DNA of 64,000 nt from Clostridiales bacterium COT073_COT-073 (GCA_003858485.1 RQYD01000006.1:47062-111061), one strand, 5' to 3'; shown: positions 35,139 to 44,864, numbered from the stretch's first letter. The notes: generated from the sequence alone by a model not told the origin. Made by a program: numbers and translations.

Positions 35139-35141
35139 GAT

Positions 35142-35171
35142 AAAAAACGGGGTCTGCTGACCCCGTTTTTT
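35142..35171 (+). terminator. Terminator of pepF
   Basis: A perfect 13-bp stem (35142-35154 with 35159-35171), GC core CGGGGTC/GACCCCG, four-base loop and six T at the end. It is symmetric, so it can also stop minus-strand transcription from the antitoxin remnant. Confidence 0.92.
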
Positions 35172-35173
35172 CT

Positions 35174-35320
35174 TCATGCCTCTAAATCCTCAAACAGTTC
35201 TTCAACACTGGAATACTTTTTAGCAGCAATTTTTCCTTTTATAATATCTTCCATTTCCTCAATTGCAGCTTTTGTTTCCTCATTGGGTATATTGGCTGTA
35301 ATCTCAAATGGTATTTTCAC
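35174..35320 (-). pseudogene. Truncated RelB/DinJ-type antitoxin
   Basis: The minus strand encodes 48 residues starting GTG-AAA immediately after the stop of the sulfatase gene. The sequence IPFEITANIPNEETKAAI and the tail KKYSSVEELFEDLE match the C-terminal, toxin-binding half of RelB/DinJ antitoxins. The N-terminal ribbon-helix-helix DNA-binding half is missing. A toxin frame would be expected to begin in the overlapping ATGA at its end, but it runs into the pepF terminator after 14 codons. It is therefore a remnant of a toxin-antitoxin pair, or a short antitoxin-like peptide translated with the sulfatase. Confidence 0.6.
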
Positions 35321-36826
35321 TTATTTTTTCTTCATCTCATTCACCCGCTCCTGATAATCCAGCACCACATTTGGGCCGGAGTGCTGATGCGGCGGGTGGT
35401 TGCGATAAATCGCTGAATATTCCGGCTTTAGGGAAAAGAAAGGATCCTTGGTTTGGCCGGCATAGCCTTTCAGTTTCTGGCGATAGTCTGCAACTACCTT
35501 TTGATATTCGGCAAATGCTGCTAAATTTCTTTGTTCCAGCGGATCCTGATGCAAGTCATACAGTTCTTCTTCCAAACCATTTTTATCCTGATGGGCAATA
35601 TACTTATACTTCTCATCCAGATACATTCTGCCCGGCACAAAATAGCCCTCAAACTCATCATGCCATTGACTGACCACATAGGCAGCATTGTCTGTCTCGC
35701 TTTGAGCAGACTTTTCCCGACCGGCTGGGCTGTCTGCTGCTATTTTTTTATCTATTCCGCCACCAGCAATCTGCCCCCACTGTGATTTTCCAGCCGCACT
35801 TTCCGGTATCGGCAGGTCAGCATATTCAGCCAAAGTCGGCAATAAATCCAGCAAGGATGTCAGCCCTGCATAACGGCGCGGTAAAGGTTGCGGCTGCACA
35901 TTTGCCAATGCCCGGCCCGCTAAAATAAAGGGGACATGCACCGTTTCTTCATAAAAAGTCCCGGACTTGGTGACAATCTTATGAGCCGCCATCCCTTCCC
36001 CATGATCGGCAAAAAAGACGATTAAAGTTTCCTTTTCCTTACCGGATTCAGAAAGCGCTTCTAAGACTTGCCCAATTTGCTGGTCGACCTTTGATAAATA
36101 ATAATGATAGGCAAACAAATAATGCTGAAAATCTTTGCGGCTCCACTCGGTGGTTTGACTTTGCCGGCGATGGCCGCAGCAAAGAAAGCGGAAAAAGGAA
36201 GATCGGGTTTCCCAATCAGTATCTTCAAAATTTTCCGGCAATTCCGGTAATTCTTCTGATGCTGCAAAATCGGCTGACGTATTGTCGTGAGCACCAATAT
36301 AACCACAAATATTATGAGGATTTTGCAGATCAACCACTGTTAAAAAGGGCTTAGTCAAATCCGGTACTTGCCTGGTAAAATAATTAACGGCTTTTTCCGT
36401 TGTATCCAGGTCAAAAAAAGTTTCATAGTCATATGGGATCTCCGGATTTTCCGGCTCGGCTGTTTGCTTTGCATTTTCAATTTTGGTAAAGCCGCGCAGC
36501 GCTCCATAGTCATGTTCTTTCCCAAAATGCACACATTCATAGCCATGCCCGGCAAATAGTTCCCCCAGTGTGGTAATCGCTGCCGGAAACTCCGGTGCTT
36601 GCTGTTTCGGCAAATTACTGATCACTCCATTTTGATGCGGATAACTGCTGCTCCAAAAGGATGCTCTGGCCGGCTGACACAACGGACAATTGGTATATGC
36701 CCGGTCAAAGACGATCCCTTTTTCAGCCAAACTGTCAATTGACGGTGTTTGGGCATAAGTATTGCCATAAGCTCTGAGTGCTTTAAAACTTAGCTGGTCA
36801 CAAACTAAAATCAATATATTTTTCAT
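35321..36826 (-). CDS. Type I sulfatase (arylsulfatase A family)
   Basis: A 501-residue sulfatase. The maturation motif C50-Q-P-A-R54 provides the cysteine converted to formylglycine, and metal-binding residues are in LVCDQLS, FFADHGEG and KSGTFYEETVHVPF. There is no signal peptide, so it acts in the cytoplasm on imported sulfated sugars. In a Clostridia an anaerobic sulfatase-maturating enzyme would be required; none is in the window. It lies downstream of the solute-binding protein and is probably part of the sulfated-glycan locus. Substrate position unknown. Confidence 0.88.
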   Translation of the reverse strand: MKNILILVCDQLSFKALRAYGNTYAQTPSIDSLAEKGIVFDRAYTNCPLCQPARASFWSSSYPHQNGVISNLPKQQAPEFPAAITTLGELFAGHGYECVHFGKEHDYGALRGFTKIENAKQTAEPENPEIPYDYETFFDLDTTEKAVNYFTRQVPDLTKPFLTVVDLQNPHNICGYIGAHDNTSADFAASEELPELPENFEDTDWETRSSFFRFLCCGHRRQSQTTEWSRKDFQHYLFAYHYYLSKVDQQIGQVLEALSESGKEKETLIVFFADHGEGMAAHKIVTKSGTFYEETVHVPFILAGRALANVQPQPLPRRYAGLTSLLDLLPTLAEYADLPIPESAAGKSQWGQIAGGGIDKKIAADSPAGREKSAQSETDNAAYVVSQWHDEFEGYFVPGRMYLDEKYKYIAHQDKNGLEEELYDLHQDPLEQRNLAAFAEYQKVVADYRQKLKGYAGQTKDPFFSLKPEYSAIYRNHPPHQHSGPNVVLDYQERVNEMKKK

Positions 36827-36864
36827 GCTTTGCCTTTCTGTTTAGCTGTTAATATTCCCATTTT

Positions 36865-37056
36865 AAACTCTTAGTTTCCCGGCACACAGTTTTTAGGAAA
36901 CTTGCAGCGGACAAGTCCGCTGACATGGCTCCGCTATCGCAACTTGCTCCGCAAGATTGCTTGCGCTCCCGCCATTCTGCCTTCCTCTAAAAACTAAATG
37001 TGTGCCCGGCAAACTCTTAGCTTCCCGGCACACAGTTTTTAGGAAACTTGCAGCGG
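36865..37056. repeat. ~146-bp tandem duplication with inverted arm
   Basis: A 46-base block beginning AAACTCTTAG and containing CCCGGCACACAGTTTTTAGG occurs at 36865-36910 and 37011-37056 with one mismatch. Between them, 36980-37009 holds an imperfect inverse of the same block. Each unit could fold as a long stem-loop. The middle has several small GC-rich inverted pairs. It occupies the gap between the solute-binding gene and the sulfatase. Confidence 0.85.
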
Positions 37057-37077
37057 GGTATTTTATTAATAGCAATC

Positions 37078-37107
37078 GGGGAAGCCCATAAAATGATGGG
37101 CTTCCCC
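37078..37107. terminator. Hairpin downstream of the solute-binding gene
   Basis: Perfect 12-bp arms GGGGAAGCCCAT/ATGGGCTTCCCC with a six-base loop. TTTT follows on the plus strand only. On the minus strand it would be a partial stop between the solute-binding protein gene and the sulfatase gene, which could lower expression of the latter. Confidence 0.6.
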
Positions 37108-37253
37108 TTTTGCGTACTTATATTTGCTGTAAAACTTTTGTTATTTCATCAACTTTTCTGCCTTCTCTGAAACTGTCTTTTTAAAAATCATCTTGCCCGG
37201 CAAGGCCGAAAGCAACAGAGAAAAACCAAAAAATCATGGAAAAATCAGGTTAT

Positions 37254-38906
37254 TTATCTCTTTAAAAAGATTTCATAAGCATTTTGGTTAATTTCAATCG
37301 CTCTGTCGATCTTACGATTTTTCAGCTCTTGAACAAATTCATCATAGGTCTTTTCAATGTCTTTAGTGCCAAGCATCCACTCCTGGAACATTTGATTCAC
37401 ATATGGCTTAACATTCGACATAATATTTTGATATTCGGTTTCTTCTTCCGGTGTATATTTTAAGTTAAGAGCACCATCAAAATATGGTGGAAGTTTTTCC
37501 GGGAACCATTCCGGATGTTCTTCATAATATTGAGCTGCCGCTTTTGCCGCATCAGTTGAAAAGGCCTTTTCATATTCCGGATTTTGTTCCATACCAATCC
37601 GGTATTGAATACCTAAGGAACGTAAGTAATTAAGCGGAGTAAAGTCCGGATTTTTCATGACTTCATCGGTAAATACTTTTTTGCCATCGGCATCCTTGGT
37701 ATAAGTAACACCCTCTACACCAAAGTTCATCATATCATTTCCTTTTTCAGTAAAGAAGAAGTTAAAGAACTTAATTAAGGTCACCGGATCCTGACATTGA
37801 GCCGAAATTCCCCAGCCGGCTACCGGATAACGGGTCGTTCTTTCAATGATTTCACCATGCTGATTTTTCATTGGGGCAATAGCTACATTGTTAAAGCCTG
37901 GTACAGTATCTGCCAATTTAACATTGTAGTCGCCGGTGCTTGGCCAGTCATGGGTAAAACCAGCCTGGTCAGCAGCATATAAAATATCCCGGCTCTTTGG
38001 TCCGCGGGTAAATAATTCCGGATCAATCAAACCTTCTTTATACCATTTGGCCAGAGTTTTAACACCCAGTACAAAATCTTCTTTATTTAATGGCTCAAAA
38101 GTCATTTTGCCATCATGTGGATAAAATTCGGTTGAAGTATTAAATAAGTATAAATACTCATCCGGCATTTTGGTGCCTGCCCGGTCAAACAACGGGATCT
38201 CATCTTTTTGGCCATTTCCATTTGGGTCATTGTTACGGAAAGCGGTCAATACTTCATATAATTCATCAATCGTAGTTGGAACTTTTAACCCCAATTTATC
38301 CAGCCAGTCCTGACGAATCCACCAGAACTCGGCCGATTTTAATTTTAAATTTTTAGGAATAAAATAAATATTTCCATCTAAAGAAGTAGCAAAGGAACGG
38401 AACTTAGGATCATTATCCAATACTTTTTGAATATCCGGTGCATGTTCTTTAATTAAATCATTCAGCGCGATCAATCCACCATCACGTCCCAATTTTTCCA
38501 ATTCTGCCGGATTTTTATAGCCGATGATATCTGCTAATTTACCACTGGCTAACATCATGCTGTAAGCTTCTTCTTCATTTGCATTTGATTGGGAAATCAC
38601 ACCTTCCAGACTGATATTGGTTTCCTTGGCAATTTCTTTCCAAATCATCCAGTCCGCATTAAACGGCATATTGTTGAAGTTAAGGAAAATGCTGAATTTT
38701 TTGGGAGTGTCTGATACCATACCACTGTCTGATTTGGTTTCTTCTGGCTTGTCAGTGCTTTCCTTGGACGCATTTTCTTTTTTGCTATTGTCAGTGCTCT
38801 CGGTCTTTTTTTCTTCCGGTTTGCCGGTATCTTTCTTTTCTCCGCAACCGGCAAATAATGAAATTACCAGAACCAAAGCTAACAATAAACTTAATTGTTT
38901 TTTCAT
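37254..38906 (-). CDS. Extracellular solute-binding lipoprotein (LplA-type)
   Basis: The receptor of an ABC sugar importer, 550 residues. The signal peptide ends in the lipobox LFAGC (Cys21), followed by a long charged linker rich in Lys, Glu and Ser (about 22-65), then a type-1 periplasmic-binding fold of the large LplA/YtcQ class. The length and low similarity to small-sugar receptors fit binding of oligosaccharides. The RBS is AAAGGAG. It follows two permease genes, and with no ATPase gene present a shared MsmX-type ATPase is likely. The sulfatases and GH88 enzyme nearby suggest sulfated uronic-acid oligosaccharides as ligand. Confidence 0.92.
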   Translation of the reverse strand: MKKQLSLLLALVLVISLFAGCGEKKDTGKPEEKKTESTDNSKKENASKESTDKPEETKSDSGMVSDTPKKFSIFLNFNNMPFNADWMIWKEIAKETNISLEGVISQSNANEEEAYSMMLASGKLADIIGYKNPAELEKLGRDGGLIALNDLIKEHAPDIQKVLDNDPKFRSFATSLDGNIYFIPKNLKLKSAEFWWIRQDWLDKLGLKVPTTIDELYEVLTAFRNNDPNGNGQKDEIPLFDRAGTKMPDEYLYLFNTSTEFYPHDGKMTFEPLNKEDFVLGVKTLAKWYKEGLIDPELFTRGPKSRDILYAADQAGFTHDWPSTGDYNVKLADTVPGFNNVAIAPMKNQHGEIIERTTRYPVAGWGISAQCQDPVTLIKFFNFFFTEKGNDMMNFGVEGVTYTKDADGKKVFTDEVMKNPDFTPLNYLRSLGIQYRIGMEQNPEYEKAFSTDAAKAAAQYYEEHPEWFPEKLPPYFDGALNLKYTPEEETEYQNIMSNVKPYVNQMFQEWMLGTKDIEKTYDEFVQELKNRKIDRAIEINQNAYEIFLKR

Positions 38907-39177
38907 GCTTATCTCCTTTTCTTTGATAAATGAATAGTAATTATTTGTTTCCCTTAACCCTCAAACATTACCGGAATAGTTATGATGATTTCGCTTTTTG
39001 AGATCTTTTCCGTTATCCGTTAAAATCCAAAACAAATCCTCCATCCTGCCCGGACAATGTGCCTCTCCGGCCAAAGTCAGCATCTTGGGACATAGATTGC
39101 TTACTTACAAGACCAAATTGACATCTGAAAGTTAAGTGAATTTATATCAAACGACTTGGTCGTTTTGATCCCTGTTA

Positions 39178-40080
39178 TCAGCCTTTGACTGCACCAATGG
39201 TAGCGCCGCTCTTAAAGTACTTTTGCACAAACGGATATACGATTAGCATTGGGATAATAGAAATCACAATGGTAGCATAAATCACGGTAGTTGGTGACGA
39301 TAGCGAATTCGTGGTCAAGATCGCCGCATCGGTTTCATTGGAGATCTTATCAACGATCATTTTTTTCAAAAATACTTGCAGGGGAATCTTGCTATCACTA
39401 TTTAAAAGGCTCATTGCCCAAAAATATCCATTCCAGCGGGCAACCGCATAAAACATTCCGACTGTTGCCAGAGCCGGCTTGGACAAAGGCAAATAAATCC
39501 GCCAAAAGATACTTAAATTTCTGGCTCCGTCGATAATTGCCGCTTCTTCAATCGATTCCGGCAATTGCTCAAAGAAACTTTTTAAAATAATCAAATTATA
39601 AGTATTAATTGCAAAACCTACCAAAATTGCAGTTCTGGTATCAATTAATTTGAAATCAACAAAGTTAACATAGGTCGGAATAATACCGGCATTAAACCAT
39701 AAAGTAAATACGGTTAATAAAGTAAAAAACTTTTTAAAAATCAACTGCTTTTTTGACAGGGCATAGGCCATGGTAGTGGTAAAAAACATATTGACCAAAA
39801 CACCGGCAGCAGTATAAAAAATGGTATTGGCATAAGCTGTCCAAATCCCCGGCTTTTTGGCAGCTGCCGCATAACTGGCCAAAGTTGGCGATTTCAGCCA
39901 AAACATCACATCTCCGTTTTCCACAAACAGCGGTTTACTAAGGGAAGCAATCACTACATAATAAATTGGGTATAATGACAAGATAGTGACTACGATCCCG
40001 ATAAATACCATTATTCCATTAAATATTTTTTCATTTCTGGTCATAAACGCAGTTTCTGATAGCTGTTTTTTTTCGTTCAT
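39178..40080 (-). CDS. ABC sugar importer permease (LplC/YtcP type)
   Basis: A 300-residue inner-membrane permease with six predicted helices of the MalG-like class. The EAA loop that docks the ATPase reads EEAAIIDGARNLSIFWRIYL and precedes LPLSKPALAT. The C-terminus has the family ending VQKYFKSGATIGAVKG. The RBS is AGGAGG. It is preceded by the partner permease with a 9-bp gap and followed by the solute-binding protein gene. Confidence 0.94.
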   Translation of the reverse strand: MNEKKQLSETAFMTRNEKIFNGIMVFIGIVVTILSLYPIYYVVIASLSKPLFVENGDVMFWLKSPTLASYAAAAKKPGIWTAYANTIFYTAAGVLVNMFFTTTMAYALSKKQLIFKKFFTLLTVFTLWFNAGIIPTYVNFVDFKLIDTRTAILVGFAINTYNLIILKSFFEQLPESIEEAAIIDGARNLSIFWRIYLPLSKPALATVGMFYAVARWNGYFWAMSLLNSDSKIPLQVFLKKMIVDKISNETDAAILTTNSLSSPTTVIYATIVISIIPMLIVYPFVQKYFKSGATIGAVKG

Positions 40081-40089
40081 AATTGCCTC

Positions 40090-41040
40090 CTACCAAATTG
40101 AAGTCTGCGAAACTTTTTTACTGAGTTTATTGGCCACTACTACCAGCAGCAAAGCAACCACTGCTTCAAAAAGTCCGGCGGCTGTAGCCAGTCCATAGTT
40201 CCGGTTAGTTAAACCGGTTCGATATACATAAGTTGCAATTACATCAGCAGTACTGAAAGTAACCGGTTGATATAACAAAATAATTGATTCAAATCCAACT
40301 TTGACCATTTTACCAATATTCAAAACCAACATGACCAGGATAATCGGCATAATTCCCGGTAAAGTAACATGACGAATTTGCTGAATCTTGGTCGCTCCAT
40401 CAACTTTGGCTGCCTCATACAGCGCCGGGTCAATCCCCATAATTGCGGCAATATAAACAATTGAGCTAAATCCTGCTGTTTGCCATAAGGTCATCAAGGT
40501 GTAAATCGGCCGGAAATATTCGGGTTTGGTCATAAAGTAAATCGGTTCGCCGCCCAATTTCCGAATGAAAAAATTGATAATACCGGTACTGGGTGATAAA
40601 AAGTTGATCACCATACCACAAACCACCACCACCGAAATAAAGTAAGGTAAGAATGTCGCCGTTTGAGTCATCTTACTGACCCATTTATTTTTCATTTCGG
40701 TAATCGCAATCGCCAAAAGAATTGGCAGCGGAAATACAATCAACAGCTGCCACAAGGCAATCATTAAGGTATTGATCACTGTCTGTGAAAAATCCGGACC
40801 ACTTAAAAATTGAATAAAATTACTCCAGCCCACAAAGCGACTGCCTTCAATCCCCCGAAATAAATTATACTCATAAAACGCAATCCTTAGTCCTGCCATT
40901 GGCCGGTAAGTAAAAAGCAAATACCACAGTAGTCCCGGCAGTAATAAAAGCAGCAAATCTCCATCTCTCTTAAATTTCGCCCAAACAGAAAGTTTTCTTT
41001 TTGGCAATTTTTTGTTCATTTCTGTTTTTTGTGTTTCCAT
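40090..41040 (-). CDS. ABC sugar importer permease (LplB/YteP type)
   Basis: A 316-residue permease with six helices, the MalF-like partner. The EAA loop is YEAAKVDGATKIQQIRHVTL followed by PGIMP. N-terminal features of the LplB group, LLLLPGLLWYLLF and the amphipathic FRGIEGSRFVGWSNF loop, are present. It is the first gene of the transporter operon; a direct repeat upstream (41079-41108) may be the regulator site. RBS AAAGGAT. Confidence 0.94.
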   Translation of the reverse strand: METQKTEMNKKLPKRKLSVWAKFKRDGDLLLLLLPGLLWYLLFTYRPMAGLRIAFYEYNLFRGIEGSRFVGWSNFIQFLSGPDFSQTVINTLMIALWQLLIVFPLPILLAIAITEMKNKWVSKMTQTATFLPYFISVVVVCGMVINFLSPSTGIINFFIRKLGGEPIYFMTKPEYFRPIYTLMTLWQTAGFSSIVYIAAIMGIDPALYEAAKVDGATKIQQIRHVTLPGIMPIILVMLVLNIGKMVKVGFESIILLYQPVTFSTADVIATYVYRTGLTNRNYGLATAAGLFEAVVALLLVVVANKLSKKVSQTSIW

Positions 41041-41078
41041 TGCTTTTTATCCTTTCTTTGCCTTGATCCTTTGTTACC

Positions 41079-41108
41079 TGTTAAAATAATGCAGTTTTGT
41101 TAAAATAA
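41079..41108 (-). promoter_or_regulatory. Candidate AraC-type operator upstream of the importer operon
   Basis: TGTTAAAATAA occurs twice in the same orientation, at 41079-41089 and 41098-41108, 19 bases start to start (about two helical turns), 39 bases before the permease ATG. AraC-family proteins often bind such direct repeats, and an AraC gene lies just upstream. Confidence 0.4.
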
Positions 41109-41218
41109 CTTCATTTGCAATATTTTCGTTTTTTCTTTAACTGCTTTTATCTTACCATAATCTTTGTTAAAAGAATATCTTCAATTTTCAAATCATGTTC
41201 AATTTTCCATATTCAAAA

Positions 41219-41251
41219 AAAAGAAAAGCTCATTTTCAGGGCTTTTCTTTT
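41219..41251 (-). terminator. Terminator of the AraC-regulator transcript
   Basis: An 11-bp stem (41219-41229 with 41241-41251) of AAAAGAAAAGC type. On the minus strand the stem ends in a run of eight T, separating the regulator gene from the importer operon. The gap 41041-41441 holds nothing else that I can see. Confidence 0.7.
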
Positions 41252-41441
41252 GTGGAATTTTATATTTATTTTTCAGATCCATTTCTTTTTTTGTAGTTTT
41301 TAACCAAGCAGTCATAGTGGGTAAAAGATCTCTTATCCTTGTTCTGAAAGATAGAAATTTTGCTCAGTGCTTAAAAATAAAATTTTATAAAATAAAAGTT
41401 TTTCTAAGGCTTGAAAATAAAATTTCAAAACACAAGCTCCC

Positions 41442-43610
41442 TTAAAGCATATGTTCCTCCTGTGTTCCGGCTTTGCAGTAGGCTTCCACATAAGCCTTTG
41501 GAGTTAAGCCCATCTGTTTGGAAAACACTCGAATAAAAGTATTGGCACTGTTAAATCCCACCTGCTCTGCCACTTCGCCAATCTTGGCCTGCGGATTTCG
41601 ATGAAAAATTTCCTTGGCCTTGTCAATCCGCAAGGCATTGAGATAAGTTTTAAAATTCTCTCCAACAGCCTGCTTGAACAAAGTTGAACAATATTTCTCA
41701 GATGCATTGATTTCCTCAGCCAAATCAACCAGCATAATATCCTCATGATAATGTTTCTCAATATATTCCAACATCACCCTGGCCAGATTATCATCCTCTG
41801 TTTGCTCTTTTGAGGCCACAAAGGTCAGAATATCTGTCAGATCTTGGCGTAATTTTGTAAAAATCTGCTCATCCTGCCAATTCTCTTCCAAATCATTTAA
41901 AGCATATGACATTGGAATTTCCATATGAAATTCCCGCAAGACCCGGTGAATCGTTCCCAGCAGCATCAAAACAAAGCGATGTCTTACCTGTGGTGCAGCT
42001 CCGACGGCCTTTTCATTTTGGGTGATGATCTGGTCGTAAATTTTAAGACATTCCATTTGTCCGGTTAAAACCATTTGTATTAAATTATTTTCTGAAGATA
42101 GAGGATAAGAATAATTCTCATCTGCCTTGACTTTAATTAAATCGGCTGTTAAAAATCGCTGCTGACGATATAAATATTTATATTCCAATATTAAAGAACA
42201 CTGCAAATATGCTGTTTTAATGGCTTCCGGACCAAATACCGGATCACTGACTGCCATTTGCACTTCATCAATCGGGCTGTCTTCTAAAATTTCATTAATA
42301 AAACGTTTGGTATGGTCCAGGGATTCTGTTTCTAAGATCATGGTACAGGAAATATCTTCAGTATTGACATATTGAGCCTGATTGTAATTTTCCAATTTCT
42401 CTTGCAAATACTGCTTTAATAAATATCTTTTTTCCTCAGAAACAATATTATGCAAGCTGAAAACTGTGACCGAATACAGGCAGTCTGCCTTAAATTCAGA
42501 TGTTTCACCCGGCAAAATACCAAACAGCAAATCTCTGATCTGCTTATTGCGCAGCAGCATTTCCTTTTCGGAGCGGGTTTCCTGCAAGTCCTGAGATAAT
42601 TTATAAGCCTGTGCAGCCCCCTTTTTTAAAACTCTGAACTCATCCTCTTCATTTTCATCCGGCAACAGACTCTTGGTCTCCAAAACCAATTCTCTGATCG
42701 GACGATATAAGCTCCGGGTAATCCAATAGGAAATCACAACAATTAAAAGGGACAAACTGATAAATGGCAATAAAAAATATAGCCATAAAATCCCAATATT
42801 TAATTTTTGTTTTTCATAAACCGCCACCAGATTCCAATTCAATTCTTTAATATAATAGGTAAAAGCCCGATAATTTTTCTGTTCAAATACCCTGTCCGGC
42901 TGATTTAAAAACTGCTCAAACTGCTGTGCCGGAATATCACCGGATTTGGCAAAAATACCATTGGCATCAGCCATTCCCCAATTGACCTTGGACGGAAATC
43001 CGGTCAGCTCCCCGGCCGGCAGGCTTAAAAATATAAAATAATCTTTATCTGCTTCCTTTTCATAACGCATGTAATGCAGCTCATCTTTGCTCTGAAAAGA
43101 AAAGTCAGCACCGGCACCCTGAGCAGTCAGCTCTTTCATTTTTTCAGTCAGCACCTGCTCCTCTCCAAAAAACTCTTTGGAAAAATCTTTTTTAAACATA
43201 GTTCCATAAGGATTAATAACGGACGATTCCGGATCGGGTAAGGCAACTGACAGCACAAAATCAGCATTCAGATAACGTGAGGAAACTTTGGTCAATTCTT
43301 CCTTTAATAAATAACTATATAAATGATGCTCACCTCTGCTCTCAGCATTGATAAAGCGGGTTTTCAGCTCACTCTTCCGGATATTGCGCAAAGCCTCGGC
43401 AATAATTTCCCCTTTCAGGGAAACATTGCCGAGTGTTTTTTCAACGGATCCATCCATCACCAGCTGATAATCTTTGGCACTCATTTGAAAAATAAGTCCA
43501 AAAATCACAGCTACTAAAATGGACATCAAAATCAAGGAAAGCATCAAATTCATCAGATACATTTTCCTTTGATATTTTCCATAGCGTTGAAACTTTGCTT
43601 TGCTTTTCAT
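41442..43610 (-). CDS. AraC-family regulator with extracellular sensor domain
   Basis: A 722-residue membrane-bound transcription factor. One helix near residues 20-42 and another near 272-295 flank an extracytoplasmic sensor region of about 230 residues (dCACHE-like by position). A cytosolic linker follows, then a C-terminal AraC DNA-binding domain (about 615-715) with two helix-turn-helix units: IMLVDLAEEINASEKYCS and IGEVAEQVGFNSANTFIRVF. The start lies one base after the GH88 stop, so it is in that operon. It probably senses the glycan outside and controls the importer and enzymes. Confidence 0.9.
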   Translation of the reverse strand: MKSKAKFQRYGKYQRKMYLMNLMLSLILMSILVAVIFGLIFQMSAKDYQLVMDGSVEKTLGNVSLKGEIIAEALRNIRKSELKTRFINAESRGEHHLYSYLLKEELTKVSSRYLNADFVLSVALPDPESSVINPYGTMFKKDFSKEFFGEEQVLTEKMKELTAQGAGADFSFQSKDELHYMRYEKEADKDYFIFLSLPAGELTGFPSKVNWGMADANGIFAKSGDIPAQQFEQFLNQPDRVFEQKNYRAFTYYIKELNWNLVAVYEKQKLNIGILWLYFLLPFISLSLLIVVISYWITRSLYRPIRELVLETKSLLPDENEEDEFRVLKKGAAQAYKLSQDLQETRSEKEMLLRNKQIRDLLFGILPGETSEFKADCLYSVTVFSLHNIVSEEKRYLLKQYLQEKLENYNQAQYVNTEDISCTMILETESLDHTKRFINEILEDSPIDEVQMAVSDPVFGPEAIKTAYLQCSLILEYKYLYRQQRFLTADLIKVKADENYSYPLSSENNLIQMVLTGQMECLKIYDQIITQNEKAVGAAPQVRHRFVLMLLGTIHRVLREFHMEIPMSYALNDLEENWQDEQIFTKLRQDLTDILTFVASKEQTEDDNLARVMLEYIEKHYHEDIMLVDLAEEINASEKYCSTLFKQAVGENFKTYLNALRIDKAKEIFHRNPQAKIGEVAEQVGFNSANTFIRVFSKQMGLTPKAYVEAYCKAGTQEEHML

Positions 43611-43611
43611 T

Positions 43612-44775
43612 CTACCAATATAACTCCCAATCTTTGCTGCATCTTACCAATGCTTCTAAATAATAGTAGTCACCCCATGTATTACATTCATCAACATCTC
43701 TGTTAATTCCGGCATTGTATGGACTTTTCCGGACATATACACCATGCAGCAATAATCCATTTGATTGCTTTGGATCTTTGGCTGCATAGTTATCAATTAA
43801 GGATTTTAAAATCCGCATGGCGACATCGGTATAGTATTTTGCCTTATCTTCCGGTAAATATTTAGCCATCTCCAGCATACCGCAAACAGCAATTGCTGCT
43901 GCCGAGCTGTCCCGCGGCTCATCGGAACCATCAGTGAAGTCAAAATCCCAATATGGCACCAGATCTTTCGGCAAATGCTCAATAAAGAAGTCCGTAACTT
44001 TATAAAAAGTATCCAGATATTCCTGCTTCGGTACATAACGGTAGCTTAAAGCTGCTCCGTAAATTCCCCAGGCCTGTCCACGCGACCAGGCTGATGTATT
44101 GCTGTATCCCTGGTGAGTAACGCCATGCAGCGGTTCTCCGGTCTCTTTATCAAAATAATATGTATGGTGAGTGGAATGATCTTCCCGCATTACCACCTTT
44201 AACGCAGTATGAATATGTTTGGTGGCAATTTCTTCATACTTTTTGTCACCGGTTACTTCACTTGCCCAGTAAAGCAATGGCAAATTCAGCAGACAGTCAA
44301 TGATCAAACGATAATTATCATCTGCTCCCATTTGTCCCCAAGCCTGGATAAAATCGCCTTTAGGCTGGTAACGGGAAATCAGGTTATCGGCTGCCAGGAT
44401 AGCCGCTTCTTTCCCCTCTTCGCTGCCAGTCAATTTGTATGCAGCAACGCAGGAAAGGCTGTATAAGAATCCCATATCATGATGATCGACATCAATTCTC
44501 TCTTTGATCCGATTTAAAAAGCTGGTTACATGTTTTTCACCAATTTCTTTAAATCTTTCATCCCCGGTCATTTCATAAGCCAGCCAGATTTGTCCGGTCC
44601 AAAAACCTGAAGTCCAGGTTGTGTTCGGGGCTGGTGCATAAAAATTATTGGTACTGCCATTTACTTTAAAATTATCAATAAAATCATCCAAATCTGCCCT
44701 GATTTGAGCCACTGCCACATCAACCGCTTGTTTGATGTCATCTTTACTTGCTGCCTGATAATCCATGTAATTCAT
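43612..44775 (-). CDS. GH88 unsaturated glucuronyl hydrolase
   Basis: Removes the 4,5-unsaturated uronic acid from disaccharides released by polysaccharide lyases. The 387-residue protein has the alpha6/alpha6-barrel motifs of GH88: TWTSGFWTGQIWLAYE, the catalytic-Asp region VDHHDMGFLYSLS, and SAWSRGQAWGIYG. No signal peptide, so it works in the cytoplasm after import. The RBS is AAAGGA. It is flanked by a sulfatase and the AraC regulator, the usual company for glycosaminoglycan utilisation. GH105 is a less likely alternative. No lyase gene is in the window. Confidence 0.9.
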   Translation of the reverse strand: MNYMDYQAASKDDIKQAVDVAVAQIRADLDDFIDNFKVNGSTNNFYAPAPNTTWTSGFWTGQIWLAYEMTGDERFKEIGEKHVTSFLNRIKERIDVDHHDMGFLYSLSCVAAYKLTGSEEGKEAAILAADNLISRYQPKGDFIQAWGQMGADDNYRLIIDCLLNLPLLYWASEVTGDKKYEEIATKHIHTALKVVMREDHSTHHTYYFDKETGEPLHGVTHQGYSNTSAWSRGQAWGIYGAALSYRYVPKQEYLDTFYKVTDFFIEHLPKDLVPYWDFDFTDGSDEPRDSSAAAIAVCGMLEMAKYLPEDKAKYYTDVAMRILKSLIDNYAAKDPKQSNGLLLHGVYVRKSPYNAGINRDVDECNTWGDYYYLEALVRCSKDWELYW

Positions 44776-44864
44776 ATCTTTTCCTTTCTTTTGCGGGATT
44801 ACTTCCCTTACTGATGGTACACGTTAATATATCTTCACCCGGCCTGTCCCAAAACCAGGCTCAC

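Noticed and set aside
36893..37075. A 60-codon minus-strand frame
   Set aside because: It is contained in the ~146-bp duplicated hairpin block.
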